In this document: positions 28,119 through 38,643 of the stretch, in pieces
Position numbering within the stretch: position 1 is the first letter of the stretch
Layout of the letters: every line of letters starts with the position of its first letter
Source: JAFGKK01 sp964521085
Lineage (GTDB): Bacteria; Chloroflexota; Anaerolineae; Anaerolineales; RBG-16-64-43
Assembly (NCBI GenBank): GCA_964521085.1
Contig: CAZFPL010000001.1
Span: 62,001-126,000, forward strand
Reading direction: 5' to 3'
DNA: 64,000 nucleotides
Notes under the pieces: model-generated
The model's input: only the letters and a program-made list of their open reading frames with translations
Databases searched by the model: none
Told to the model about the DNA's origin: nothing
Position numbers and translations under genes: made by a program

Positions 28119-28172
28119 GGGCGGTCCTTTCTGTGTTGCGCCCATGGTAGCGGTTGGGAGGGTGATTTGTGT

Positions 28173-28188
28173 TCACCCGATCGGGTGA
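28173..28188. promoter_or_regulatory. Perfect 16-bp palindrome, candidate operator
   Basis: TCACCCGATCGGGTGA is a perfect palindrome about 55 nt upstream of the ABC exporter ATPase start, in the 275-bp gap after the LAL regulator stop. Length and position fit a dimeric repressor site; no TetR- or MarR-type gene is adjacent, so the regulator is unknown. Confidence 0.5.
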
Positions 28189-28393
28189 TCGGGGAGGGTG
28201 GTTCTGTAACCATGGATTACATGGTTGTCCCTAGTGAAAAAATCTTTCTCGCCTCAAAGAATCTCAAAGATTCCTTCGCGTTCTTTGCGCCCCCCGGCCC
28301 GACCACCGAGGGCGGGCTTTGCGGTAAAAAGGTTTTATAGGGGCTCGGATATGGAATTAATCGTTGGAAGGAAACAGGCGGAGGACACTGAAC

Positions 28394-31021
28394 TCACAAA
28401 AGGTTCAATTCCTGCGCACGCAAGAGCGCCTGGCTGCGGTTGTGGACTCCCAGTTTGGTGAAGATGCTCTTAACGTGCGCCTTCACCGTGTTGAGAGAAA
28501 CATAAAGGCTTTCGGCGATTTCGGGATTGGAACGGCCTGCCGCCAGCAGGCGCAGCACTTCCAGCTCGCGTTCGCTGAGTGGTTCTACCAGCTGAGATTG
28601 ACCGGTGGGAGCAGGTCGGGCGATGCGTTCGGCCAGGCCGGATTTCGGCGCCAGCCTGCGGATCAGCGCCGCCGCAGGCTCTCCCTCGTCAAGGTATATC
28701 CGCGTATAACCTTCCGGCTCGGACAATGAAATGGCACGCTCCAACTGTTCCTTCGCGCGCGGATCATCCGGACGCTGCACCGCAAAATTGACCGCTCGCA
28801 GCAGGCTGGATTCAATCTCCGAGGTGCGGCTGCCGCTGCCGGCCGCTTTCTGCTGGATCCGTTCCAGTAAGCTGTCAGCCTGATCGAATTCTCCCTCCGC
28901 GGTCAACACGCGTGCCAGGGTAAGCAGGCCGGCCTCGCGGTAGAAGACCGGGGTCTCATCCTTGGAGTACCCGCTCTCGCGCGCCCAGCGGGCGGCCGCT
29001 TCCGGATTTCCGGAGGCCAGCCAAATCCGCGCCTGCTGCAGCATCACGGAATCCAACGACCAAGCTGAAATCTCGCTGGCCACGCGGCGGGCTTTCTCAA
29101 GGATCGCGCCGGCGGCATTGAACTCGCCCCGCCCGCGCTGGATGCGCGCCAGCACGATGTAGGCGGTCATCAGGAGATCGGCTTGGCCGAGCAGTTCGCA
29201 CATTTCGACGCCCTTGACCGCATATTCCAGGGCTTCGTCCAGGCGGTCCCATTCGCGCAGGATATCCGCCAGGTGGGCGTAGGCATAGCCCGGCGCGAGC
29301 ATGACGGATGAATCGGTCAGGCATAGGCCGTCTTCGTAGATCTGATAGGCGTCGCGCAGACGCCCCCGCGCGGCGGAAATCTGTGCCAGCCCCACGCTGC
29401 CGAGCATGGCATTGAATTGGTTTCCGCCTGCCAGGCTGAGTGATTTGGCCCGTTCAAACGAACCAATGGCTGATGAAAAATCGCCGGCATACCCGAAGGC
29501 AGCTCCCTGAATCATTGCCGTCGTGGCGCTGATGACAAAATCCTCCGGCGTCAGCCGCCCCAGGGCGTCGCCGGCATGGCCGATGGCTTCCGGAATAGCT
29601 CCTTGTAGGAAACCCACTTGCGCGCGGATGGCGGCGGCATACCCTCGGATTCGGTCTGCTTCGGCCGCGGGAGTCTTGCCTGCCTGGAGCGCCGCCTCCG
29701 CCTCCTGCAGGCGGGATTCGATCTTGCCGGCCTCCCCGGTCAGAATGAGCAGCCAAGCATCGAGCACGCACAACCAGGGGTGATTTCGGATTGTTTCGTC
29801 CGGGAGGGCGCGCAGCCATTTAATAAGTGTTCCGAGTTCGCTGCGGGCCAACATGTCGAAGAAGTTCCGATCAACTATCTGCGCCGCGCGTTCAAACTCC
29901 TTCGCAGCCAGGGCATGGTGGATCGCCCCGGCAGGATCATTGTTTTGTTCGAACCAGTCCGCCGCGCGGCGGTGCAAATCGGGTGGCGCAGCGGGTGATT
30001 TCTCGCGCAGTTGCCGTACTAGCAGATCCGAAAAAAGAGGGTGATAGCGGTACCAGCGCCGATCCTGATCCAGCGGGAGCAGGAAGAGGTTGGCCGACTC
30101 AAGCCGCTCGAGCATCGTTCGCCCGTCTTGCCGGCCGGTCAGGGAGTCGCACAATGGAGCGCACAGCCGCTCGAGGATGCATGTGTTCAGCAAAAAGGAG
30201 CGAATTTCCTCCCTCTCGCGCTGCAGCACTTCTTCCAACAGATAATCCAAGACAAAGCGGTTGCTTCCGGTGAAGGCCTGGATAAAACCGGAGAGATCCG
30301 GATTGCCCTGCATCGAAAGCGCGGCCATCTGCAATCCGGCGATCCAGCCCTCGGTGCGTTCCTCGAGCGCGGCGATGTCGGCCGCGGAAAGCGGGAGTTT
30401 CATCGACCGGGTCAGGAACTCGGCCGCTTCCTCGGGCGTGAAACGCAGATCCGAAAGGCGGATCTCGGCCAATTGCCGGCGCGCGCGCAAGCGGGCCAGG
30501 GGCAGGTCCTCGGGGTCGGTGCGGGTGCCGATCACGATTTTCAGCTCTTCGGGCATGTGCTCGATGAAGAATCCCAATCCTTCATGGATCGGAGCGGCGG
30601 TCACCAAGTGCAGGTCATCGAGCGCAAGCAGGCAGGGAGAGTCGGAAGGCGCAGCGGAAAGCTCATTAATCAGGATTGTGAGAATCGCTTGCGGCGGGAT
30701 GGGACGCGAGGCGGTCAACATCGGCACGATATCCCGGCCTGCCGTCGGCCACAGCTTCTGGAGCGCGGCGGTGAAATACGACCAGAAGCGCACCGGGTCG
30801 TTGTCTCCCTCGTCGAGTTCCAGCCAGGCCGCGGGTCGTCCGGAGTCGCCGAGCAACCAGTGCGCCATTAATGTCGTTTTCCCGAATCCTGCGGGAGCCG
30901 AAAGCAGGATCACCCGGCCTTCCACGCCGGCCTCAAGCTTTTCCAGAAGCCGCGGGCGGAGGACCGTCCCGCTTCGAATCGGGGGAATGACCAATTTTGT
31001 GGCTACGAGAGGAAGTTGCAT
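28394..31021 (-). CDS. LAL-family (MalT-like) transcriptional regulator
   Basis: 875-residue regulator of the MalT/LAL type. The N-terminal NTPase has Walker A APAGFGKTT (42-50) and Walker B-like CLLALDDLHLV. A long tetratricopeptide-like helical region follows (many AxxLxxAxxxA patterns, about residues 330-780). The C-terminus is a LuxR-type HTH: LSERELEVLRLLAAGRSN and SLNTVKAHVKSIFTKL. Such proteins bind ATP and an inducer, oligomerise and activate transcription. It lies directly upstream of the ABC exporter on the same strand, so the exporter is a candidate target. Inducer unknown. Confidence 0.92.
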   Translation of the reverse strand: MQLPLVATKLVIPPIRSGTVLRPRLLEKLEAGVEGRVILLSAPAGFGKTTLMAHWLLGDSGRPAAWLELDEGDNDPVRFWSYFTAALQKLWPTAGRDIVPMLTASRPIPPQAILTILINELSAAPSDSPCLLALDDLHLVTAAPIHEGLGFFIEHMPEELKIVIGTRTDPEDLPLARLRARRQLAEIRLSDLRFTPEEAAEFLTRSMKLPLSAADIAALEERTEGWIAGLQMAALSMQGNPDLSGFIQAFTGSNRFVLDYLLEEVLQREREEIRSFLLNTCILERLCAPLCDSLTGRQDGRTMLERLESANLFLLPLDQDRRWYRYHPLFSDLLVRQLREKSPAAPPDLHRRAADWFEQNNDPAGAIHHALAAKEFERAAQIVDRNFFDMLARSELGTLIKWLRALPDETIRNHPWLCVLDAWLLILTGEAGKIESRLQEAEAALQAGKTPAAEADRIRGYAAAIRAQVGFLQGAIPEAIGHAGDALGRLTPEDFVISATTAMIQGAAFGYAGDFSSAIGSFERAKSLSLAGGNQFNAMLGSVGLAQISAARGRLRDAYQIYEDGLCLTDSSVMLAPGYAYAHLADILREWDRLDEALEYAVKGVEMCELLGQADLLMTAYIVLARIQRGRGEFNAAGAILEKARRVASEISAWSLDSVMLQQARIWLASGNPEAAARWARESGYSKDETPVFYREAGLLTLARVLTAEGEFDQADSLLERIQQKAAGSGSRTSEIESSLLRAVNFAVQRPDDPRAKEQLERAISLSEPEGYTRIYLDEGEPAAALIRRLAPKSGLAERIARPAPTGQSQLVEPLSERELEVLRLLAAGRSNPEIAESLYVSLNTVKAHVKSIFTKLGVHNRSQALLRAQELNLL

Positions 31022-31131
31022 ATCAGGATTTTAACATCAGCGGGGAAGAATCGGAAAGCGGCTGCATGATCTTCTTGCACTCTGCGGCCATCTCCTTTCC
31101 CGGCGGCATTCCGGATAACCGGATCACCATG

Positions 31132-32406
31132 CTATGCGGATGCCGTTATTGGCGGTGTTTTCTGGCTGAGTCCGGCTGCGACGCGGAGGAGGTATCCGAA
31201 TCCCACACCTCCCAAGGAGCAGGCTTTGGCAGGTAGGAAGGGATGACGCATCGCTTCCAGGCTTTCTCCCGTTACTGGAATTTCATCCAACCGGTTCGTC
31301 CCCAATCCGCTCTTGCAGGCCATGGTGAGGTAGTTGTTGGTGTGGGTGAAGGGCAATGTTTTCGATGCCGCCTGCGGATCGAAACCCATCAGGGCGGTGG
31401 ACACGCCATCGGTCGCCACTGGATCCCTGCCGGCGGCCAATATTCCCGGTTTGATTTGAGTCAGCGCCGGATCCCACGGTCCGGCGCCGCCTTCGCAGGT
31501 GATCACGCCGTCGATCACGGCGAGATCAATCGGCCGCGCCTGGTTCAGATCCAGTATCACATCCGGCAGGCGCGTGTCGTAGTCGTGGGAGCCGTGCAGC
31601 GCGGTGCGGGAGCTGTCATCCGCCCGGAGCATGTATTCAAATAAGGGGGTCAAGCCGATCAGGTTCTTCATCGCCAGGGTCACGCCCATGACGGAGTGGC
31701 ATTTCAATTTGGCCACTGAAATGAACACATCCAATTCCTGCAGAAGGCCGTTGAGAGCGAACTCGTTGTAGATTCGGGCTTGCTTGCCCACGGGAAATAC
31801 GGCAAAACCCGAGTAGGGCGCCGGTTTGCTGAGATTGATCAATTTGGCACCCAGCGGGCGGGCCATTTCCGCATAGCCCCATTTGTCCCAGGAGGTTTCG
31901 TCGGCGATCCCATCCATGATATACAGCGGACCGGCGCCCGCGTCCGTCAGCCACTCGCATAAGACTCCGACGACCGCGGGGTGGGTTGCAAACAATTCCG
32001 TAGCTGCGGGTTTATCCGGATCATCCCACCAAGGCCCCCCGGTGAGGTTGGCCTTGAGTCCCACCCGCGCGCCCGATTTGACCAAACCGCTCAATCCGCC
32101 CAGGCCGTCAAGCATAGCCCGCCATTTCGTGCGCAATTCCTTGGCGTCGTAGGTTTTCGCCCGGCCCAAAGCCACGGTGGCGCGCGGCACCACACTGGAA
32201 GTCACCGATGGGGGAGTGAGTGATGCGGTGCGGGTGAGGGTAGGGGTGGTTGTCGGAGGCAGGCGGGTGAAGGAAGCGGTGAGTTCCGTTGGGCTGGGGG
32301 TGTGTTCGTCGGAGCGCGGGCTGCAAGAGGCCGCCACCGCCAGACCGCTTACGCCCAACCATTTCAGGAATCGCCGTCGACTTAGTCTGATCGAGTTTTT
32401 GGTCAT
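31132..32406 (-). CDS. DUF362-family protein with Tat signal
   Basis: 424-residue exported protein. The N-terminus has a twin-arginine signal (SRRRFLKWLGVSGLAV) ending in AASC, so it may be a Tat-exported lipoprotein. A Ser/Thr/Pro-rich linker precedes a DUF362-type domain (GLSGLVKSGARVGLKANLTGG, ISVAKLKCHSVMGVTLAMKNLIGLTP, LAVIDGVITCEGGAGP, AGRDPVATDGVSTALMGFDP). DUF362 proteins are often linked to iron-sulfur or reductive functions, but no ferredoxin Cys motif is visible here. A promoter on its strand is proposed about 215 nt upstream. Confidence 0.85.
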   Translation of the reverse strand: MTKNSIRLSRRRFLKWLGVSGLAVAASCSPRSDEHTPSPTELTASFTRLPPTTTPTLTRTASLTPPSVTSSVVPRATVALGRAKTYDAKELRTKWRAMLDGLGGLSGLVKSGARVGLKANLTGGPWWDDPDKPAATELFATHPAVVGVLCEWLTDAGAGPLYIMDGIADETSWDKWGYAEMARPLGAKLINLSKPAPYSGFAVFPVGKQARIYNEFALNGLLQELDVFISVAKLKCHSVMGVTLAMKNLIGLTPLFEYMLRADDSSRTALHGSHDYDTRLPDVILDLNQARPIDLAVIDGVITCEGGAGPWDPALTQIKPGILAAGRDPVATDGVSTALMGFDPQAASKTLPFTHTNNYLTMACKSGLGTNRLDEIPVTGESLEAMRHPFLPAKACSLGGVGFGYLLRVAAGLSQKTPPITASA

Positions 32407-32845
32407 CTCATCCTCTCACATTGCCTGGGTGGAGCTTGTCCCCATCCCTTAGAACTCGTTTGGCGGTTCAACCGCTTGCCGTACTGCTGCTGGGTGTCAT
32501 TCTAGCCCCGCCAGGCAAAGCCGGTTGTGACCGCTGGTTGATTCTGTGTTCAAAGTTATCAACCTTCAAGAATTCATTAACCATGAGAGTTGCCTGTTAT
32601 CCTGACTCCGGATTCGGAATCGAATTATATTTATAAGTGCAGTATATTCAATTGCTATTTGGAATGTGTTACGGTCGTATGACAATTCTGCAACATGAAT
32701 CTTTAGTGATTAAGGTCTATCGATAAGACGATTTTCACCATCCATAAATCTGTTTTCCCCCCGCAGCGGTTTCCAGGCAATCAAAGGCGGAGATCAAACG
32801 CTTCTCTGCCCGACGTGGAGAATCAGCCTCCGAAAACGGCGGATG
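32407..32845. other. Intergenic region downstream of atpC
   Basis: About 440 bp between the DUF362 gene and atpC, both on the minus strand. Besides the promoter at 32624-32651 I see a weak hairpin near the atpC stop (CCGCCG with CGGAGG on the minus strand) that could aid termination. The AT-rich stretch 32580-32760 has no credible gene. Confidence 0.5.
32624..32651 (-). promoter_or_regulatory. Sigma-70-type promoter, probably for the DUF362 gene
   Basis: On the minus strand, TTGAAT (32651-32646) and TATAAT (32629-32624) are separated by 16 nt. This would give a leader of about 210 nt before the DUF362 start at 32406. Spacing and the perfect -10 support it, but it lies in an AT-rich region where chance matches are more likely. 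Confidence 0.45.
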
Positions 32846-33256
32846 CTACTTGCGGTATTTCTTCGCCGCTTCCAGCCGCAATTGCGAACGCCGCAGAGAT
32901 GAAAGCGCTTTGAGGTAAGCTTCGGTCTTCTCGGCAGGAGCATTTTTAAGCAGTTCCTCCGCCCGCGACTTGGCGGCCTCGGCTCGCGCCACGTCGATTT
33001 CTTCGACCCGTTCCCCCACGTCCGCCAACACGGTCACCTCATCCGGCAGGACTTCCATAATCCCGCCCGCGATTGCGAAGGCTTCCTCTTTGCCTGCGTA
33101 TTTAACCAACAGGATGCCGTACGAAAGCGTCGTCAGAAGCGGCGTGTGGTGGGGGAGAATTCCAAGCACGCCCTCGCTTCCGGGGGCGACAACCATGTCC
33201 ACGTCTCCGGAAAAAAGAGGTCGATCCTGGGTGACGATGTCGCAGCGAATGGGCAC
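32846..33256 (-). CDS. atpC: ATP synthase F1 subunit epsilon
   Basis: 136-residue epsilon subunit of the F1 sector, part of the central stalk that couples rotation to catalysis and can inhibit ATP hydrolysis. The N-terminal beta-sandwich is clear (VTQDRPLFSGDVDMVVAPGS, GVLGILPHHTPLLT, FAIAGGIMEV) and a two-helix C-terminal domain of about 50 residues is complete. Last gene of atpA-G-D-C; a 91-nt spacer carrying a palindromic repeat separates it from atpD. Confidence 0.97.
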   Translation of the reverse strand: MPIRCDIVTQDRPLFSGDVDMVVAPGSEGVLGILPHHTPLLTTLSYGILLVKYAGKEEAFAIAGGIMEVLPDEVTVLADVGERVEEIDVARAEAAKSRAEELLKNAPAEKTEAYLKALSSLRRSQLRLEAAKKYRK

Positions 33257-33274
33257 TGGAGAGTCCTTTTCTTT

Positions 33275-33345
33275 CCCTCATCCTGTCGGAAGACCACCGA
33301 CTCCCTTCTCCCAGCTTATGCTGGGAGAAGGGTTGGGGATGAGGG
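33275..33345. repeat. Nested palindromic repeat in the atpD-atpC spacer
   Basis: Outer 9-bp arms CCCTCATCC/GGATGAGGG enclose an inner perfect 13-bp hairpin: CCCTTCTCCCAGC (33303-33315), loop TTAT, GCTGGGAGAAGGG (33320-33332). It begins 2 nt after the atpD stop codon and resembles dispersed CCCTCACC-type intergenic repeats. It could also slow transcription or protect mRNA ends between atpD and atpC. Confidence 0.8.
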
Positions 33346-33347
33346 GG

Positions 33348-34745
33348 TTACGCGTTCAGTTGTTTCGCCTTGGCCTGCGCGTCCTCGATCGTTCCGACCA
33401 TGTGGAAGGCGCCTTCGGGGAGCGCGTCGTGCGTTCCCTCGAGAATTTCTCGGAACCCGCGGATGGTGTCCGCGAGGGGCACATAGGCGCCTTTGAGGCC
33501 GGTGAACTTCTCCGCCACGAACATCGGCTGGGAGAAGAAGCGCTCGATCTTGCGCGCCCGCGAGACGATTTGTTTGTCGGTTTCGCTCAACTCGTCGATC
33601 CCCAGGATCGCGATCAGGTCCTGCAGGTCCTTGTAGCGCTGCAGCACGCGTTGCACTTCGCGGGCGGTCTGGTAGTGGTCCGGCCCGACGATCTTCGGAT
33701 CGAGTATCCGCGAGGTGCTGGCCAGCGGATCCACCGCCGGGTAAATCCCTTTGTCGACGATCGAGCGCTCGAGCGCGATCGTCGCATCCAGGTGGGTGAA
33801 GGTCGCCACCGGAGCCGGGTCGGAATAGTCGTCGGCCGGGACGTACACCGCCTGCATCGAGGTGATCGAACCGCGCTTGGTCGAGGTGATCCGCTCCTGC
33901 AGTTCGCCCATCTCGGTCGAAAGCGTCGGCTGGTACCCGACCGCCGAGGGCATCCGTCCCAGCAGCGCCGAAACCTCCGAGCCGGACATGCTGAAGCGGA
34001 AGATGTTGTCGATGAAGAGCAGCACGTCACGCCCCTGGTCGCGGAAGTATTCCGCCATGGTCAGGCCTGTCAGCGCCACCCTCAATCGGACTCCGGGCGG
34101 TTCATTCATCTGCCCGAATACCATCACCGTGTCCTTCATCACGCCGCTTTCCAGCATCTCGCGGTAGAGCTGGGTGCCCTCGCGGGTCCGTTCCCCCACG
34201 CCCGCGAACACCGAGTTGCCCTGATGGACGGTCGCGATCGACCGGATGAGCTCCTGGATGATGACCGTCTTGCCGACGCCCGCGCCGCCGAAGATGCCCG
34301 TCTTTCCACCCTTTGTGAATGGGGCGATCAGGTCGATCACCTTCATCCCGGTTTCGAAGACCTGCACCCGGGTGGATTGCTCGTTGAACGAAGGGGCAAG
34401 GTGGTGGATCGGATAGTATTCCTTGGCCTGCACCGGACCCAGCCCGTCGATCGGCCGCCCGAGTACGTCGAACATCCGCCCGAGGGTGGCCGTTCCCACC
34501 GGAACGCGGATCGAGGCGTGCGTGGCGCGGGCGGGCAGGCCGCGCTGCAGACCGTCGGTCGTGTCCATTGCGATACAACGCACCCAGTTTCCCCCGAGGT
34601 GGTTCTGTACCTCAAGTATGACCGGTTCGCCCCTCTCACGCACCACTTCCACCGCTTCATAGATTTCCGGGAGGTGGTCGGCGGGGAATTCGCAGTCGAC
34701 TACGCCGCCGAGTATTTGCACTATTTTGCCGGTCGCTTTTTCCAT
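33348..34745 (-). CDS. atpD: ATP synthase F1 subunit beta
   Basis: 465-residue catalytic beta subunit. Walker A GGAGVGKT, the catalytic Glu region GVGERTREG, Walker B VLLFIDNIFRF and GRMPSAVGYQPTL are intact, so it should be active. ATG 34745 is chosen because AAGGA lies 8 nt upstream and MEKATGKIVQILGGVVD is the usual N-terminus; a frame to 34799 would add residues encoded by a repeat element. The entire spacer to atpG is taken up by an inverted-repeat element. Confidence 0.97.
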   Translation of the reverse strand: MEKATGKIVQILGGVVDCEFPADHLPEIYEAVEVVRERGEPVILEVQNHLGGNWVRCIAMDTTDGLQRGLPARATHASIRVPVGTATLGRMFDVLGRPIDGLGPVQAKEYYPIHHLAPSFNEQSTRVQVFETGMKVIDLIAPFTKGGKTGIFGGAGVGKTVIIQELIRSIATVHQGNSVFAGVGERTREGTQLYREMLESGVMKDTVMVFGQMNEPPGVRLRVALTGLTMAEYFRDQGRDVLLFIDNIFRFSMSGSEVSALLGRMPSAVGYQPTLSTEMGELQERITSTKRGSITSMQAVYVPADDYSDPAPVATFTHLDATIALERSIVDKGIYPAVDPLASTSRILDPKIVGPDHYQTAREVQRVLQRYKDLQDLIAILGIDELSETDKQIVSRARKIERFFSQPMFVAEKFTGLKGAYVPLADTIRGFREILEGTHDALPEGAFHMVGTIEDAQAKAKQLNA

Positions 34746-34775
34746 AATCAGTTCCTTTGTAGCGGCATTTTCTAT

Positions 34776-34893
34776 ATCCACGAAGAGCACGAATAGCACA
34801 AAGAAAAAAGAAGGTCACTAAGGTTTTTTTATTTTTTATAAAACTCCGTGCCCTTCCGATCTTTCCTTCGTGTCCTTCGTGCTCTTCGTGGAT
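34776..34893. repeat. Inverted-repeat element filling the atpG-atpD spacer
   Basis: Perfect 18-bp terminal arms, ATCCACGAAGAGCACGAA at 34776-34793 and its reverse complement at 34876-34893, flank an AT-rich 82-nt centre. The right arm ends exactly at the atpG stop codon. A further copy of CTTCGTGGATTC at 34906-34917 lies inside atpG and encodes part of its last residues (ESTKRGK). A related, more degenerate element is at 40560-40668. The size and arms suggest a MITE-like or REP-like repeat. Confidence 0.8.
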
Positions 34894-35808
34894 TCATTTT
34901 CCGCGCTTCGTGGATTCCGCCGTGAGCGCCTCGGTGCCGGCGGCGATATCCAGCAAATCACCGGTGATGTTCTGTTGGCGCATTTTGTTATAGACCAACT
35001 GCAGCCCGTTGATCAGTTCGACGGCGTTGTCGGTGGCGTTGCGCATCATCACCATCCGGGCCGCGTGCTCGCTGGCGAGCGATTCGAGTATGCATTCGTA
35101 GATTTCAAGCGAGACCAGCCGGTGGATGACCAAATCGAGCAGCTGCGTCTGTCCCGGCTCGAAAATGTATCCGGGTCCTGCGGCCTTCGTGCGCTCTACG
35201 ACCCCTTCCGGAGCGGCTTGCGCCGAAGAATTGATATCGGGAATCGGAAGCAGTTGCTGCACCGTCGGGCGCTGCTGCATCATGTTGATGAATTTTGTAT
35301 AGACGATGTGAACCTGGTCCGCTTTCCCGCCGGAGTATTCCTCGATCGCCAGCCGGCCGATTGCGGATACGTCGCTGTAGGAGGGCGCGGCCGGAAGGCG
35401 GCTGAATTCGGCGGTGATCGGAACCCCTGCGCGCTGGAGCATCTCCCGCCCCTTGCGGCCGATGACGATGTAGTGGATCGTCTCCGCTACCTCCGCGAAA
35501 TGCAAAAGCGATTGGCGCACCACGCCGGCGTTGTAGGCGCCCGCCAGCCCGCGATCTCCGCTGACGACGATCACGAGAATCCCGGCGGCCCGTTTTTGCT
35601 GCACCAGCATCGGGTGCCGGATTGTGCTGCGCCGGTCGGCCAGATGGTCGAGCACCTCGAGCGCCTTATCCGCATAGGGGCGCGTGGCCATCACCGCGGC
35701 CTGCGCCTTGCGGACTTTGCTCGCGCTCACCGTCTGCAGTGCGCGCGTCACCTGGGCGATGTTGCGGACGCTCCGGATGTGGAGCCGCATTTCCCGAAGG
35801 GAAGCCAT
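34894..35808 (-). CDS. atpG: ATP synthase F1 subunit gamma
   Basis: 304-residue gamma subunit, the rotating central shaft of F1. The N-terminal helix (MRLHIRSVRNIAQVTRALQT, VSASKVRKAQ) and the C-terminal helix (SEHAARMVMMRNATDNAVEL, LVYNKMRQQNIT) carry the conserved coiled coil; the Rossmann-like middle includes VSGDRGLAGAYN. The last residues after ITGDLLDIAAGTEAL (TAESTKRGK) appear to derive partly from a repeat element. It lies 6 nt downstream of atpA. Confidence 0.97.
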   Translation of the reverse strand: MASLREMRLHIRSVRNIAQVTRALQTVSASKVRKAQAAVMATRPYADKALEVLDHLADRRSTIRHPMLVQQKRAAGILVIVVSGDRGLAGAYNAGVVRQSLLHFAEVAETIHYIVIGRKGREMLQRAGVPITAEFSRLPAAPSYSDVSAIGRLAIEEYSGGKADQVHIVYTKFINMMQQRPTVQQLLPIPDINSSAQAAPEGVVERTKAAGPGYIFEPGQTQLLDLVIHRLVSLEIYECILESLASEHAARMVMMRNATDNAVELINGLQLVYNKMRQQNITGDLLDIAAGTEALTAESTKRGK

Positions 35809-35814
35809 TCGTGT

Positions 35815-37476
<1,662 letters not shown>

Positions 37477-37485
37477 GCGGGATCC

Positions 37486-38556
37486 TTATGCGGTGAGTGC
37501 GGCGGCGGCGGTGGAATCCAGCTTGCGAAGGACGGCCACGATCAGTTTCAACGCCGCGTCGTAATCGTCGCGGTGGAGGATCCCGCTGTGCGAGTGGATG
37601 TGGCGTGCGGGAACGCCGATCACCACCGTGGGCACGCCGGTTTTGTGCAGGTGGATCGCCGCGCCGTCGGTTGCACCGCCCTCCAGCGCCGAAGTCTGCA
37701 ACGGCAGCGCGAGGTCGCGGGCGGTGTCCATCACCAGGTCGCGCAGGCGCAGGTTGGGGATCATCCGCGCGTCAAACAGCACAACCGTCGGTCCCTTGCC
37801 GAGTTTGACGGCGGATTGTTCTTCGGTGATCCCGGGGACGTCGCCGGCGATATCGGATTCGAGCACGATCGCAACGTCCGGATTGACCGCTTCCACGCTG
37901 GTGGTCGCCCCGCGCACGCCGACCTCTTCCATGACGGTCGCCACACCGCACACGGTGTTCGGATGCCCTTCGGATTTTAAAGCCTCCAGCGCCTGGATCA
38001 TCAGCGCCACCCCGACCCGGTCATCGAAGGCTTTGGAAAGGTAGGTCTTTCCGCCGGCCAACACCGAAAACCGGGCTTGCGGAACGGCCGGATCGCCGAG
38101 TCGGACGCCGATCGTCTCAACTTCCTCCTTCGAGGTCGCGCCGATATCGATGTACATTTCTTTCTTCAGCACGACCTTCTCGCGTTCGTCGGGCGGGAGC
38201 AGGTGCGGCGGCTTGGCGCCGATCACACCCTCGACGATGCCCTTGGCGGTCATCACCGATACGCGCTGGCCGAGCAGGACCTGGTCGAACCAGCCGCCCA
38301 GGGGGATGAATTTAAGGAAACCCTCTTTGGTGATCAGTTTGACCATGAACCCGATCTCGTCCATGTGCCCGGCGATCATCACGCAGGGGGTTTTGGCCGA
38401 GCCCGCTTTACGGCAGATCAAGCTGCCGATTTTGTCCTTCTCGAGAGTGCCAAGACCGGCAAGATGTTTTTCGACCACGGCGCGGATCTCCATTTCATGC
38501 CCTGAAACGCCGTTGGCTTCGGTGAGTTCTTTTAAAAGAAGAGCGGTGTTATCCAT
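37486..38556 (-). CDS. M42-family metalloaminopeptidase
   Basis: 356-residue cytoplasmic peptidase of the M42 (glutamyl aminopeptidase/PepA-like, TET-forming) family. Metal and catalytic residues are visible in VMIAGHMDEIGFMV, SKAFDDRVG, TVMEEVGVRGA, ALEGGATDGAA and ARHIHSHSGI. ATG 38556 is chosen for its GGAGAA ribosome-binding site; an upstream frame adds 19 unrelated residues. It probably degrades peptides as a large oligomer. Position 9 nt upstream of atpA suggests shared transcription from the promoter at 38581-38609, an odd pairing. Confidence 0.92.
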   Translation of the reverse strand: MDNTALLLKELTEANGVSGHEMEIRAVVEKHLAGLGTLEKDKIGSLICRKAGSAKTPCVMIAGHMDEIGFMVKLITKEGFLKFIPLGGWFDQVLLGQRVSVMTAKGIVEGVIGAKPPHLLPPDEREKVVLKKEMYIDIGATSKEEVETIGVRLGDPAVPQARFSVLAGGKTYLSKAFDDRVGVALMIQALEALKSEGHPNTVCGVATVMEEVGVRGATTSVEAVNPDVAIVLESDIAGDVPGITEEQSAVKLGKGPTVVLFDARMIPNLRLRDLVMDTARDLALPLQTSALEGGATDGAAIHLHKTGVPTVVIGVPARHIHSHSGILHRDDYDAALKLIVAVLRKLDSTAAAALTA

Positions 38557-38580
38557 GGGGAATTCTCCGGGAATTCGGAC

Positions 38581-38609
38581 ATAATAATGGAACGGATGGG
38601 ATTTGTCTA
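38581..38609 (-). promoter_or_regulatory. Promoter for the M42 peptidase-atpAGDC operon
   Basis: On the minus strand TAGACA (38609-38604) and TATTAT (38586-38581) are 17 nt apart, about 25 nt upstream of the M42 start at 38556. As no other promoter is evident before atpA, it may drive the entire ATP synthase cluster. Confidence 0.55.
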
Positions 38610-38643
38610 GCAAATAGGAACAGAAAATCCATGCGCGGTTTTT

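Noticed and set aside
32421..32636. 71-codon plus-strand frame in the gap after atpC
   Set aside because: No ribosome-binding site, composition unlike neighbours, and it overlaps a promoter region of the opposite strand.
32970..34796. 608-codon plus-strand frame over atpC and atpD
   Set aside because: Antisense shadow of highly conserved ATP synthase genes; composition is His/Arg/Gly-rich with no domain.
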